From contig JACKIB010000006.1 of NCBI GenBank assembly GCA_020638695.1, positions 196,082-260,081 of the forward strand: a stretch of 64,000 bases of DNA, in the 5' to 3' direction. Both the position numbers and the translations under genes were made by a program. Positions 53,912 through 62,899 of the stretch are shown here, in pieces (position 1 is the first letter of the stretch; each line of letters begins with the position of its first letter). Origin of the DNA: Planctomycetota bacterium. GTDB taxonomy: Bacteria; Planctomycetota; UBA1135; UBA2386. The notes beneath the pieces are model-generated. The model had not been told where the DNA came from, made no database searches, and saw only the letters and a program-made list of their open reading frames with translations.

Positions 53912-56020
53912 ATGGTTCAAGATCTCTGGAACGACGCCGAAGCCCGGCAGATGGTCGATCTCTACGCCGCAACCCATGGCGAGGACGTCGCCCTGCGGGT
54001 CTACACCTCCCGGCTGATCGGTCGCGACCCCGGCCTGGTGCTGCACGGCGGCGGCAACACGTCGGTGAAGACCACCGCCCGTGATCTGTGTGGCGACCAG
54101 CTCGAGGTGCTCGCGGTGAAGGGCAGCGGCTGGGATCTCGCATTCCTCGAGCCGCCCGGGCTGCCGCTGGTCGAGATCGCGCCGCTACGACGGTTGTTGG
54201 AGCTCGATGCGATGACCGACGAGCAAATGGTGAACGAGGTGCGCCGGCGCATGCTCGACGCCACCGCCCCCAACCCCTCGGTCGAGACGCTGCTGCACGC
54301 CGCGTTGCCGCACAAGTTCGTCGACCACACGCATGCCGACGCGGTGTTGGTGTTGACCAATCAGCCGGACGGTGCGGAGCGGATCCGCGCGGCGCTTGGC
54401 GACCGGGTGGCGATCCTGCCGTGGATCATGCCGGGGTTTCCCCTGTCGAAGGCGGTCGCCGCGGCCTACGCCGAGAACCCGAAGATCGAAGGGATCGTGC
54501 TGCTGCACCACGGGATCTTCACGTTCGGCGACGACGCCCGCACCAGCTACACGCGCATGATCGAGCTGGTGGACGCGACAGAGCGTCACGCCAGCGAGCA
54601 CATCCGCGGTGCCACCATGACGACGGTGGCGGTGCCGGACGCACCGGTGACCGATGCCGACGACCCGCTCGACGCAGCGCTGCCGGTCGCGGTGGTGCGC
54701 GGAGCGATCGCGCGACCGCGCGAGGGTGGTGGGGTGAGTCGACTGATCGCCAGCGTGCGCAGTGCGCCCGACCTGCGTGCCTTCTCGCTGCATCCCGACT
54801 GTGCACGATTGATCGAACAAGGTCCGCTGACCCCCGATCACGTCATTCGCACCAAGGGTCGCTACCTGTTCCTCGACGCGGCGACGGCGCGAGATCCGGC
54901 GGCGTGCCGCGCGCGGGTTGCCGAGTACGCCGAGCAATACGCGCAGTATTTCGCGGCGCACAAGGATCGCGTCGCGATGCCGCCGAAGATGCTCGATCCC
55001 CACCCGCGCGTGGTGGTGGTCGCCGGACTCGGCCTGATCGCGTTCGGCGCCACCATGTCCGCTGCCGACATCGCCGGCGACATCGCCGAGCACACCCTGC
55101 GGGCCAAGGCCCGGGCCGCGGCGATCGGTACCTACACCGCACTTTCCCCCGGCGAGCTGTTCGACATGGAGTACTGGTCGCTCGAGCAGGCCAAGCTGGG
55201 CAAGAAGGCCGGGCCGGAGCTCGCCGGTCAGGTGGCGCTGGTCACCGGTGCGGCGGGCGCGATCGGGTTCGGCGTCTGCGAGTCGCTGTGCGCTGCGGGC
55301 GCCGCGGTGGTGCTGGCCGACATCGGCAGCACGTTGGACCAGGTGCGCGACAAGCTGCTCGCGCGGCACCGCGGCGCGGTGCTGTTGCCGTTGCGCATGG
55401 ACGTCACCGACGCCGGCTCGGTGCGCCGTGGCTTTGCCGAGCTGGTGCGGACTTTCGGCGGGGTCGACACGGTGGTCGCCAACGCCGGGATCGCCCACGT
55501 CAGCACGCTGCGCGACATGAAGCTCGACGACTTCCACCGGGTGCTCGACGTCAATCTGGTCGGCACCATGCTGGTGCTGCGCGAGGCGGCGCGGGTGTTC
55601 GAAGCGCAGGGCACCGGCGGATCGGTGGTGGTCCAGGCGAGCAAGAACGTGTTCGCCCCCGGGGCGGCGTTCGGCGCCTACTCGGCGAGCAAGGCCGGCC
55701 AACATCAGCTGGGCAAGATCGCCGCACTCGAACTGGCACCGCTCGGCGTGCGGGTGAACATGATCAACGCCGACGCGGTGTTCGGCGACCAAGTGGAGAG
55801 CGGCTTGTGGCGGGAAGTCGGCCCGGAGCGGATGAAATCCCGCGGGTTGGATCCGGCGGGTTTGCGCGCCTACTACCGCGATCGCAGCCTGCTCGGGATC
55901 GAGGTCACGCCCAAGGACGTCGGCGAGTCGGTGGTGTTCCTCGCCTCCGACCGTAGTCGGGTGACCACCGGCGTGACGTTGACGGTCGACGGCGGTGTGG
56001 CCGCGGCCTTCCCCCGCTGA
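53912..56020 (+). CDS. bifunctional class II aldolase / short-chain dehydrogenase (rhamnulose-1-phosphate aldolase type)
   Basis: A 702-residue fusion. Residues 1-420 are a class II aldolase: GLVLHGGGNTSVKTTARD, VKGSGWDLAFLEPPGLP, zinc ligands in FVDHTHADAVL and VLLHHGIFTFG. Residues 435-702 are an SDR: VALVTGAAGAIGFGVCESL, VVANAGIAHVSTL, catalytic AYSASKAGQHQLGKI (YxxxK) and DVGESVVFLASDRS. Proteins of this layout split L-rhamnulose-1-phosphate and oxidise the lactaldehyde formed, or act on related deoxysugars. No kinase or isomerase of the route is in the window, so the exact sugar is inferred. A GT2 gene follows after 12 bases. Confidence 0.88.
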   Translation: MVQDLWNDAEARQMVDLYAATHGEDVALRVYTSRLIGRDPGLVLHGGGNTSVKTTARDLCGDQLEVLAVKGSGWDLAFLEPPGLPLVEIAPLRRLLELDAMTDEQMVNEVRRRMLDATAPNPSVETLLHAALPHKFVDHTHADAVLVLTNQPDGAERIRAALGDRVAILPWIMPGFPLSKAVAAAYAENPKIEGIVLLHHGIFTFGDDARTSYTRMIELVDATERHASEHIRGATMTTVAVPDAPVTDADDPLDAALPVAVVRGAIARPREGGGVSRLIASVRSAPDLRAFSLHPDCARLIEQGPLTPDHVIRTKGRYLFLDAATARDPAACRARVAEYAEQYAQYFAAHKDRVAMPPKMLDPHPRVVVVAGLGLIAFGATMSAADIAGDIAEHTLRAKARAAAIGTYTALSPGELFDMEYWSLEQAKLGKKAGPELAGQVALVTGAAGAIGFGVCESLCAAGAAVVLADIGSTLDQVRDKLLARHRGAVLLPLRMDVTDAGSVRRGFAELVRTFGGVDTVVANAGIAHVSTLRDMKLDDFHRVLDVNLVGTMLVLREAARVFEAQGTGGSVVVQASKNVFAPGAAFGAYSASKAGQHQLGKIAALELAPLGVRVNMINADAVFGDQVESGLWREVGPERMKSRGLDPAGLRAYYRDRSLLGIEVTPKDVGESVVFLASDRSRVTTGVTLTVDGGVAAAFPR

Positions 56021-56032
56021 ACGAGCGCCGCC

Positions 56033-56722
56033 ATGCTGCCCTCGGTCTCGGTGATCCTGCCGGCGTTCAACGAGGGTGCGTGCATCACGTCGGTGGTCGA
56101 ACAGGCGCTGCCGTTCCTGACCGAGACGTTCGCGTGGTTCGAGGTGATCGTGGTCGACGATGGCTCGACCGACGACACGGCGCAGCGGGTCGCCGCACTG
56201 CAGGCGCGCAGCGACTGTGTGCGGTTGCTGCGCCACGAGGGCAACCGCGGCTACGGCGCGGCGCTGCGCACCGGGTTCGATGCAGCGTCCGGCGATCTGG
56301 TGTTCTTCACCGATGCCGACGCGCAGTTCGACATCCGTGAACTCGCCGGGTTGCTGCCGCTGTTGGCCGGCGCCGACGCGGTGTTCGGCTACCGCCTGGG
56401 GCGGGCCGACTCCTGGGTGCGGCGGGTGTGCAGCCGCGGCTACAACCGGCTGGTGCGGGTTTGGTTCGGCGTGCGGGTGCGCGACGTCGACTGCGCCTTC
56501 AAGCTGTTCACCCGGCGGGTCGTCGACCGACTGGAGTTCGACAGCCGCGACTTCTTCGTCGACACCGAGCTGGTGGCGCGCACCGCCAGGCTCGGCTTCA
56601 CCATCGCCGAATACGGGGTGCACCACTACCCGCGCCGCTGTGGGCGGTCGTCGGTGCGGCCGAGCGACGTTCCGCGGACCCTGTGGACCGCGCTACGCGC
56701 GTGGTTGCGACCGTCCGCGTGA
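56033..56722 (+). CDS. GT2 family glycosyltransferase (dolichyl-phosphate-mannose-synthase-like)
   Basis: A 229-residue cytoplasmic GT-A enzyme: SVILPAFNEGACITSVVEQ, VIVVDDGSTDDTAQRV, GNRGYGAALRTGFDAASGD and FFTDADAQFDIRELAGLL carry the nucleotide-sugar and metal sites. VRDVDCAFKLFTR, SRDFFVDTELVARTARLGF and YGVHHYPR match the DPM1/polyprenyl-phosphate glycosyltransferase branch. No C-terminal membrane helices are present. Such enzymes load a sugar on a lipid carrier for GT-C transferases, such as the one at 5.3-7.2 kb. It is close behind the aldolase gene. Confidence 0.9.
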   Translation: MLPSVSVILPAFNEGACITSVVEQALPFLTETFAWFEVIVVDDGSTDDTAQRVAALQARSDCVRLLRHEGNRGYGAALRTGFDAASGDLVFFTDADAQFDIRELAGLLPLLAGADAVFGYRLGRADSWVRRVCSRGYNRLVRVWFGVRVRDVDCAFKLFTRRVVDRLEFDSRDFFVDTELVARTARLGFTIAEYGVHHYPRRCGRSSVRPSDVPRTLWTALRAWLRPSA

Positions 56723-56804
56723 AGACCGCCGCCGCCGGGTGGGCGTGAGCACCGTCGCCGATCTCGGCGATCCGCTGCGGAAAAGGCGCGCCGATCGCGG
56801 CGGG

Positions 56805-57476
56805 TCAAGTCAGCAGGATCACCGCCACGGTGACCACCGCGAGCAGCAACAGCAGCCACTTGTGTCGGCCCATCAGCGTGATCGCGTCCGGGCCCAGCCG
56901 ATGGATCAGCTCCACCTCGAGCAGAAAGCGTGGCAGCCGGCCGGCGATCGATGCCGTGGTCAGGGTCCACACTCCGACCTGCTCGTGGCACACTCCGGCG
57001 GCGACCGTGAAGATCTTGAACGGCAGCGGGGTGAAGGCGGCCAGGAACACCCACAGGAACGCGTTGTTGCCGTAGTGTGCGCTGACCTCGGCGAACACCT
57101 TCGGAGTGAATCCCGGCAGCCAGCGGAAGGCGAACTCGCGCAGGCCCGCCTCCCACAAGCCGAAGCCGAGGTAGTAGCCGACCACCGCGCCGACCACCGA
57201 GGTCAGCGAACACCAGCTCGCATACCACCAACGGCGCTCCGGGTGGGTGAGGCACAGCGGCACCAGGATCACCTCGGGGAGGATCGGCGAGATGCACGCG
57301 TCGAGGAAGCTGAGCAGCCCGACCGCCGGGATCGCCAAGCGCGAGTTGGCGATCCGCCGCACCCACTGCGGCGCGACCACCCGCTGGACCAGCGATCCCG
57401 GCGCCGCGGGTGCGGGCGGGGGCGGACCTTCTCCCTGTTCGGAAGCGCGTTCGACCTCTGGCGCTTGGCGGGTCAC
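56805..57476 (-). CDS. DedA/YqaA-like (SNARE-associated) inner-membrane protein
   Basis: A 223-residue membrane protein with a Pro-rich cytoplasmic start and about four or five helices. Family features are FLDACISPILPEVILVPL, VVGAVVGYYLGFGLWEAG, and FTPLPFKIFTVAAGVCHEQV, as in YqaA-type members of the VTT/DedA group, which move lipids across the membrane. GTG 57476 is preceded by TATCCT at eight bases. It ends in a short hydrophobic tail (LLLLLAVVTVAVILLT). A hairpin TCGCCGA-TC-TCGGCGA lies downstream in the gap before the GT2 gene's end. Confidence 0.85.
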   Translation of the reverse strand: MTRQAPEVERASEQGEGPPPPAPAAPGSLVQRVVAPQWVRRIANSRLAIPAVGLLSFLDACISPILPEVILVPLCLTHPERRWWYASWCSLTSVVGAVVGYYLGFGLWEAGLREFAFRWLPGFTPKVFAEVSAHYGNNAFLWVFLAAFTPLPFKIFTVAAGVCHEQVGVWTLTTASIAGRLPRFLLEVELIHRLGPDAITLMGRHKWLLLLLAVVTVAVILLT

Positions 57477-57484
57477 GGGGCGGC

Positions 57485-57490
57485 AGGATA
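57485..57490 (-). promoter_or_regulatory. leaderless promoter -10 box (TATCCT) of the DedA-like gene
   Basis: On the minus strand TATCCT is followed by eight bases and GTG 57476. The nearest gene upstream on this strand, sodB, ends at 57544. Confidence 0.45.
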
Positions 57491-57543
57491 GCGAGGCGGG
57501 GGATCGGTGCGAGGGATGCCCGGCTCCTCCGCGCCGCAGGGGT

Positions 57544-58119
57544 TCACAGGTTGCTGGCGACGAACTCCCAGTTGACCAGCTTCCAGAACGCGCCGATGTA
57601 GTCGGGGCGGGCGTTGCGGTAGTCGACGTAATAGGCGTGCTCCCAGACGTCGCAGGTGAGCAGCGGGGTGTGGCCGCTGGTCATCGGATTGCCGGCGTCA
57701 TGGGTGGAACAGATCTCCAGCTTGCCCGCCGGGTTCTTCACCAGCCACGCCCAGCCCGAGCCGAAGTGGTTCGCCGCCTCGGCGGTGAACTTCTCCTGGA
57801 AGCTGGCGAACGAGCCGAACGCGCTGTCGATCGCGGCCTTCAGGGTGCCGGACGGCTCGCCGCCGCCGTTGGGCTTCAGGCAGTTCCAGTAGAACGTGTG
57901 GTTCCAGGTCTGGGCGGCGTTGTTGAACAGCCCGCCGGAGGCCTTCTTGATGATCTCCTCCAGGCTGGCGTTCTCGAACCCGGAGCCCGGAAGGGCCGCG
58001 TTCAGTTTGGTGACGTATGCGGCGTGGTGCTTGCCGTGGTGGAACTGGAGCGTCTCCGCCGAGATGTGCGGCTGGAGCGCGTCCATGGCGTAGGGCAGCT
58101 TCGGGAGCTCGTGGGCCAT
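57544..58119 (-). CDS. sodB: superoxide dismutase, probably Fe-type
   Basis: Turns superoxide into oxygen and hydrogen peroxide. The 191-residue protein has the four metal ligands in HHGKHHAAYVTKLN, AAQTWNHTFYWNCL, and DVWEHAYYVDYRNARPDYI. Gln in AAQTWNH, rather than in the later DxQ position, points to the iron type. FGSGWAWLV is standard. ATG 58119 follows AGGACCCC, a ribosome site, and a -10 box TATGGT at about 58155-58160, giving a normal leader of about 30 bases. There is no export signal, so the enzyme is cytoplasmic. Confidence 0.97.
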   Translation of the reverse strand: MAHELPKLPYAMDALQPHISAETLQFHHGKHHAAYVTKLNAALPGSGFENASLEEIIKKASGGLFNNAAQTWNHTFYWNCLKPNGGGEPSGTLKAAIDSAFGSFASFQEKFTAEAANHFGSGWAWLVKNPAGKLEICSTHDAGNPMTSGHTPLLTCDVWEHAYYVDYRNARPDYIGAFWKLVNWEFVASNL

Positions 58120-58492
58120 CGGGGTCCTCTTGGGTTGCTGGGTGAAAGGGGGCGACCATACCGTGGCGTCGTCGCATGGGTAAAGGGTGAGTCACGCCGT
58201 TGCCCACCGCTCTGCGGCCGAATCGTGCGGCGCGGCCCGCGGGTGCAGCGCGCTCCTTCCGCGGCGCTCGGCTGTGGCGGGAAGTTCGCATTCCGTGCGC
58301 GGCCCCGACGACCCGCGAACCGTGCGCGGGGCCGTGACGCGGCCCGGTACCGCTCGCCCCGAGCGCCGCGCTCTGCGTCGGCCATGCGGACCACCGTCTC
58401 GACCGAGGTGCGGGATGGCAGGGGGGTCCTCACCGGTCCAGCGCACGCCAGCTACGATCCCGTGGCCCCAACAAACGCTCCGAAGGGTTCCC
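58120..58492. other. 373-bp intergenic region with divergent promoters
   Basis: On the minus side TATGGT (58155-58160) with AGGACCCC serves sodB. On the plus side GCTACGAT (58451-58458) lies 35 bases before the exported-protein start at 58493, with GAAGGG as a weak ribosome site. The 290 bases between have no recognisable gene or repeat. Confidence 0.5.
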
Positions 58493-59575
58493 ATGAGTTC
58501 GCACCACACCGCAACATTCGGCGTCCTGGTTCTCTCCTCCGTTCTGTCGGCCCAGGCCGCCGTCGTCCCCAGCGCCTACGCAACCCAGTCCGGCGGCTCC
58601 GCCAGCGCCACGCCGTTCTCGTACGCTGCCTACATCCGGCACCAGCAGCTCATCGACCAGAACCAAGTGCCGGTCGGCTCGATCACCGGCATGGCGTTCC
58701 GCTCCCGCACTACGGTGCTCAACGTCCAGGAACGCGCCTGGCAGGAGCTGCGCGTCCAGCTGTCACACAGTGCGCTGACCCTGGCCACCGCGAGCACCAA
58801 CTACGCGGCGAACCACGGCAACGACCTCACCGAGGTCTTCAACAACAAGTTCGACATGTACAAGCAGAACAGCAACGCGCTGCTGGAGTTCAACTGCACG
58901 GTGCCGTTCTCCAAGCCGTTCCTGTTCGTGAGGACTGCCCCGCTGGTGGTCGACCTGTACCCGCAGAACTTCGGCTACGAGTTCAACACCGCGTGCGGCG
59001 GCGGTAACGGCACCGCGATGGACTTCGCCAAGGACCCGTTGATGGTCACGGTGAACCCGGCGAAGAACTCGACCTGCAACAACAACCCGCCGAACACGAT
59101 GACCGGTGCGAGCGTCAGCCCGGGCGGCTACGTGCTGAAGCTGTTCTACGGTGGCGACCTGATGCCGTATGGCCGCGCATGCGGCGCGACCAGCTCGGCG
59201 ATGCCGGTGATCGGCAGCGCGGGTGGCGGTGCGACGGTCGGCAACAACACGTTCGCCGTCACCATGGCCGGCGCCAGCACGGCTGCCAGCAACGCGTTCT
59301 TCGTGCTCGGCTTCAGCAACCGCCAGACCTCGGTTGGGCAGGTGCGTCTGCCGCTCGACCTGAGCACGGCGACCCCGGCGACGAACTGCTGGCAGAATGC
59401 CGATCTGCTGATCGGATTCCCCGTCCCGATGGCGGCCGGTGCCTCGACGGTGCCCGCGCCGATTCCCAACGACAACACCCTGCGCGGTCTGGAACTGTTC
59501 ACGCAGTTCGCCGCCGACGAGCCGCTCGTCAGCGGCTTCGTCACCACGCAGGGCGGGTTGGTCCGCATCCAGTAG
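58493..59575 (+). CDS. exported protein of unknown function
   Basis: A 360-residue secreted protein with signal peptide TATFGVLVLSSVLSAQ (cut LSA|Q). The mature part is rich in Asn, Ala, Thr and Gly, with beta-rich phrases VPVGSITGMAFRSRTTVLNV, NALLEFNCTVPFSKPFLFV and TFAVTMAGASTAASNAFFVL. Six Cys may form disulphides. General style (N-terminal half with a Ser/Tyr/Asn-rich fold and SITGMAFR) recalls the tandem exported proteins at 13.2-15.9 kb, but I see no real alignment. ATG 58493 is set by the signal peptide and the GCTACGAT box upstream. Family not recognised. Confidence 0.7.
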   Translation: MSSHHTATFGVLVLSSVLSAQAAVVPSAYATQSGGSASATPFSYAAYIRHQQLIDQNQVPVGSITGMAFRSRTTVLNVQERAWQELRVQLSHSALTLATASTNYAANHGNDLTEVFNNKFDMYKQNSNALLEFNCTVPFSKPFLFVRTAPLVVDLYPQNFGYEFNTACGGGNGTAMDFAKDPLMVTVNPAKNSTCNNNPPNTMTGASVSPGGYVLKLFYGGDLMPYGRACGATSSAMPVIGSAGGGATVGNNTFAVTMAGASTAASNAFFVLGFSNRQTSVGQVRLPLDLSTATPATNCWQNADLLIGFPVPMAAGASTVPAPIPNDNTLRGLELFTQFAADEPLVSGFVTTQGGLVRIQ

Positions 59576-59602
59576 CGGGTGCGTTTCGGGCGGCGCGGCC
59601 GA

Positions 59603-60442
59603 TCAACAGCGCGCTTCCAGGACCAGCACGGCGCGCGTGTAGAGCAGTTCGAAGCCGCGCGCCTGCGCGTTCTGGTGCGACTTCGAGCCCGGCAGGCAGG
59701 TCATGACCGCGAGGTCGCACCCTGCCGCGGCAGCCTCGGTCAATCGGCGGGCGAGCAGCGCGGTCTGCACGCCGCGCCGGCGGTGCTCCAGTCGGGTCGC
59801 CGCACCGCACAGCTGCGCCAACCCGTCGTCGAGCCGCATGCTCGCGGCACCGGCCCAGGCACTGTCGCGCGTGGCGACGTAGAGCGAGAGTCCCGCCGCC
59901 GCGCTGTCGCGGCAGGCCCGCTCCACGAGTTCGCGCGGGAACGACTCGTGTGAAGCGATCCCCTGGGTATCCGGCACGGCAAAGCCATCGACCACGCACT
60001 GCACCCAGAGTTCGGCTTCATCCGCCGCAGCGTGGCGCACCGCGACGCCGGGTGCGAGAGGTGTCGCATCGACCGGTAGCCGCAGTCCGAGCACATTCTC
60101 GTAGCCACACAGGCGATAGCCGCGCGCGGTGAGCTCGGCGCCGAGCTGCGGCTCCGCAAGGTGCGCGAGCTCGACCTGCACTGCCCCGCAGCGCGCCAGC
60201 AACTCGGCTTCCACAGCGGCGAATGCCGTCGCATCGGGGACGGCTTCGAACCCGAGCCCGGCGACCTTGTTGAGCGGCGAACCGGGGAACGTCGCCGCGG
60301 CGATGCCGCCGCCGAACTCGCGCAGGAACACACTCGACTGCGGATCGCTCCGCTGGGCCGCCGCCACGCACTGCGCGACCATGCGCGTTTCGGCGGCCTC
60401 GATGCGTCGGGCGAGCTCGATGCTGGCAAACAGGGGCGGCAT
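59603..60442 (-). CDS. GNAT family N-acetyltransferase
   Basis: A 279-residue two-part acetyltransferase. The N-terminal half (LARRIEAAETRMVAQCVAA, REFGGGIAAATFPGSPLNKV) occurs in a planctomycete/proteobacterial GNAT subgroup. The C-terminal GNAT fold has the acetyl-CoA loop in EHRRRGVQTALLARRL and the last strands in ARGFELLYTRAVLVLE. The substrate is unknown. ATG 60442 is 27 bases from the divergent amidase start, and a TACCAT box lies on the minus strand at 60458-60453. Confidence 0.85.
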   Translation of the reverse strand: MPPLFASIELARRIEAAETRMVAQCVAAAQRSDPQSSVFLREFGGGIAAATFPGSPLNKVAGLGFEAVPDATAFAAVEAELLARCGAVQVELAHLAEPQLGAELTARGYRLCGYENVLGLRLPVDATPLAPGVAVRHAAADEAELWVQCVVDGFAVPDTQGIASHESFPRELVERACRDSAAAGLSLYVATRDSAWAGAASMRLDDGLAQLCGAATRLEHRRRGVQTALLARRLTEAAAAGCDLAVMTCLPGSKSHQNAQARGFELLYTRAVLVLEARC

Positions 60443-60452
60443 GCGGCTGGCG

Positions 60453-60462
60453 ATGGTAGCCT
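60453..60462. promoter_or_regulatory. overlapping divergent -10 boxes between GNAT and amidase genes
   Basis: TAGCCT (60457-60462, plus strand) stands seven bases before GTG 60470. TACCAT (60458-60453, minus strand) stands ten bases before ATG 60442. They share two base pairs, so one polymerase would exclude the other. The whole intergenic space is 27 bp. Confidence 0.5.
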
Positions 60463-60469
60463 CCGCCTC

Positions 60470-61450
60470 GTGCCTTCTCATCCATCGCCCTGGTGGGTCG
60501 CTCTGCTACTGGGTGTCACCGGCTGTGCCGCTCGTCCGGCGGTGCGTCCCACGTCCGTTCCCGTGTCCACTCCCTGGGTCGAGGCGAACGCCCGGCGCGG
60601 TGAGGAGCTCGAGGTGTGCGGCCACCTGTTCGCGACCGGCACGCCGGTGGTGCTGTGGCACGACCAGCAGGGCTACGACGCGTACCGGACGACGCCTTTC
60701 TTCCCGAGCGAGTTGGGCTCCCGCCGCGTGATCCACGGACGTCGCTACGCGCTGCGCAGTGGTTTCGCGCCGACCGCGCACGGCCCGGACACCGCCGGCT
60801 TGAAGGCGCTGCGGGACCACGTCGACCAGATGGTGATCCACTTCGACGTCTGCGGCACGTCCCGCCAGTGCTTCAAGGTCCTGCACGACATACGCAAGCT
60901 GTCGGTGCACTTCATGCTCGACGTCGACGGCACCATCTACCAATCGCTCGACTTGCGCGAGCGTGCCTTCCACGCCACGGTCGCCAACGACCGTTCGATC
61001 GGGATCGAGATCGCCCACATCGGCGCCTACCCCAACCCAAAGCACCGGATGCTCGGCACGTGGTACACCGCGGATGCGAGTGGGCCGCGGGTGCGCTTCC
61101 CGAAGTGGATGAAGACCACCGGGGTGCGCACGGCGGACTTCATCGCACGGCCGGCGCGGAGCGAGCTGGTGCACGGTGTGATCCAGGGGAAGGAGCTGTG
61201 GCAGTACGACTTCACTGCCGAGCAGTACCGCGCGCTCGGTCGTCTGGTGCGGGCGCTGTCGGAGGTGTTCCCCAAGCTGCGGGTGGACTACCCGCGCGAT
61301 TCGAGCGGCGCGCTGGTGCGCCACGCCCTGTCGCCCGACCAGCTGGCGGCGCATCGCGGGTTGTTGGGGCACTTCCACGTGCAGCGCAACAAGACCGACC
61401 CCGGACCGGCGTTCGACTGGGAACGGTTGCTGCGCGAGGCCGGGCGCTGA
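60470..61450 (+). CDS. lipoprotein N-acetylmuramoyl-L-alanine amidase (Amidase_2 / AmpD-like)
   Basis: A 326-residue peptidoglycan amidase that cleaves between MurNAc and the stem peptide. The GTG at 60470 gives a lipoprotein signal, WWVALLLGVTGC, with the lipobox GVTGC, so it is anchored in the envelope. The amidase domain has MVIHFDVCGTSRQCFKVLHD, LSVHFMLDVDGTIYQSLDL, HATVANDRSIGIEIAHIGAY, and the final zinc/catalytic stretch GHFHVQRNKTDPGPAFDW. The start is confirmed by TAGCCT seven bases upstream. The N-terminal 70 residues are a linker. It likely takes part in wall turnover. Confidence 0.9.
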   Translation: MPSHPSPWWVALLLGVTGCAARPAVRPTSVPVSTPWVEANARRGEELEVCGHLFATGTPVVLWHDQQGYDAYRTTPFFPSELGSRRVIHGRRYALRSGFAPTAHGPDTAGLKALRDHVDQMVIHFDVCGTSRQCFKVLHDIRKLSVHFMLDVDGTIYQSLDLRERAFHATVANDRSIGIEIAHIGAYPNPKHRMLGTWYTADASGPRVRFPKWMKTTGVRTADFIARPARSELVHGVIQGKELWQYDFTAEQYRALGRLVRALSEVFPKLRVDYPRDSSGALVRHALSPDQLAAHRGLLGHFHVQRNKTDPGPAFDWERLLREAGR

Positions 61451-61478
61451 CGCCGATCAAGGCGAGTGCCTCGCACCC

Positions 61479-62627
61479 ATGGACACCCACCTTCCGCTGG
61501 ACGCACCGCAGCACGACTACGAACGGTGGGCAGCGGAGATACTCGCTGCGCACCAGACCGGGGACGCGCACGGCACCGGGTTCTTCCACAGCTACCACCC
61601 GCGCTTTCGCGACCCGGAGGTGCCCTGGAAGCCCGCCGATCTCGATCGGTGCGTCATCGCAGCGGCTCCGCTCGACATGGACGACGCGTTGCTCGCGGTC
61701 GCGCGATCCTACGACTTCCGTGACTGGGCGGCGCTCACCGACCTCGTCGCGGAACTCCGCCGGCGCGATTCACCCGTGCGCGCATTCGAGTTCGCGGTCG
61801 AAGCGGTTGTCGATGGAGACTGGGCGGCGCTCGATGAAATGCTGCGCGCCGACCCGAGCCTGGTGCACGCTCGGTCCAGCCGCGTGACCAGTTTCGATCC
61901 CCCTGGGCACCGCGCGACTTTGCTGCACTACGTGGCCGCCAACGGGGTCGAGCGCTTCCGCCAGCGGACCCCGGCGAATGCCGTGGCGATCGCGGAGCGC
62001 TTGCTCGAGGCGGGCGCCGACCCCAACGCCCTCGCGCGGGTGTACGCGGGCGAATGCGCGACCCTGCCGCTGCTTGTCTCGAGCGAACATCCGCACCGCG
62101 CCGGGGTGCAGGTGGCGCTGATCCACACCCTGGTCGACGCCGGTGCGGAGATCGACCGCGTCGGCGATGTCACGTGGACCAGTCCGGTGCACACCGCGTT
62201 GGTGTTCGGGTACGTCGCGGCGGCACGCGCGTTGGTGGAGCGGGGCGCGGCAACGGATTCCTTGGCCGTCGCAGCTGGTCTCGGCCGACTGGACGACGTG
62301 GAAGCCCGGCTGCCGACGTCCACCAGCGAGCAGCGACAGGCCGCGCTGGCGCTCTCTGCGCAGCTCGGACAGACGGCGGTGGTGGCCCGGTTGCTGACGA
62401 CCGACGTCGATCCGACCCGACACAACCCTCCGGGCTTCCACGCCCACGCCACGCCGCTCCACCACGCGGCGCTGCGCGGTCACCTGGAAGTCGTCCGCCT
62501 GCTGCTGGCGCACGGGGCGCGGCTCGATGTCGCCGACACAATCTGGCGCGGCACGCCGCTCGGATGGGCCGTGCACGGCGACCAGCACGAAGTCGCGGAG
62601 TTCCTCCGCGCCGCGGGTGCGCGCTGA
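61479..62627 (+). CDS. ankyrin-repeat protein
   Basis: A 382-residue soluble protein. After a helical N-terminal 100 residues come ankyrin-type repeats: ATLLHYVAANGVERFRQR, AIAERLLEAGADPNALA, ALIHTLVDAGAEIDRVGDV, SPVHTALVFGYVAAARALVE and ATPLHHAALRGHLEVVRLLL, then AHGARLDVADTIWRGTPLGW. Ankyrin repeats bind other proteins; no catalytic domain is seen. AAGGCGAG lies about 15 bases before the ATG. It follows the amidase gene after 28 bases and may be co-transcribed. A 13-bp tandem repeat begins 12 bases after its stop. Confidence 0.9.
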   Translation: MDTHLPLDAPQHDYERWAAEILAAHQTGDAHGTGFFHSYHPRFRDPEVPWKPADLDRCVIAAAPLDMDDALLAVARSYDFRDWAALTDLVAELRRRDSPVRAFEFAVEAVVDGDWAALDEMLRADPSLVHARSSRVTSFDPPGHRATLLHYVAANGVERFRQRTPANAVAIAERLLEAGADPNALARVYAGECATLPLLVSSEHPHRAGVQVALIHTLVDAGAEIDRVGDVTWTSPVHTALVFGYVAAARALVERGAATDSLAVAAGLGRLDDVEARLPTSTSEQRQAALALSAQLGQTAVVARLLTTDVDPTRHNPPGFHAHATPLHHAALRGHLEVVRLLLAHGARLDVADTIWRGTPLGWAVHGDQHEVAEFLRAAGAR

Positions 62628-62638
62628 TCACCGCGCCA

Positions 62639-62755
62639 GCCAGCCCACCCCGCCAGCACACCCCGCCAGCACACCCAGCCAGCAAACCCAGCCAGCAAAC
62701 CCAGCCAGCAAACCCAGCCAGCAAACCCAGCCAGCGAACCCAGCCAGCCGAGTGC
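62639..62755. repeat. 13-bp tandem repeat, nine units
   Basis: The unit GCCAGCAAACCCA is repeated head to tail; units 4 to 7 are identical and the outer ones drift (GCCAGCCCACCCC, GCCAGCACACCCC, GCCAGCGAACCCA). The tract is C/A-rich on the plus strand with almost no T. It lies between the ankyrin gene and the 3' end of the next, convergent gene. The unit is not a multiple of three and no gene covers it. The rest of 62628-62899 is featureless. Confidence 0.9.
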
Positions 62756-62899
62756 TGCGACGTGCCTTCCTCGTGTCCAAGGTGCTGCTGCGATTCGCTT
62801 CTCGGCGGGGCCATACCCTGTCTCCGGGCAGCACCTGCCCGTCTGCTTGCCAGCAGCAACCTCGCGCGAGCTCGCGACGCTGCTCGTGAATCGTCCGGG

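Noticed and set aside
62639..62755. 13-bp tandem repeat considered as a CRISPR or integron site
   Set aside because: Units are contiguous with no spacers and too short.
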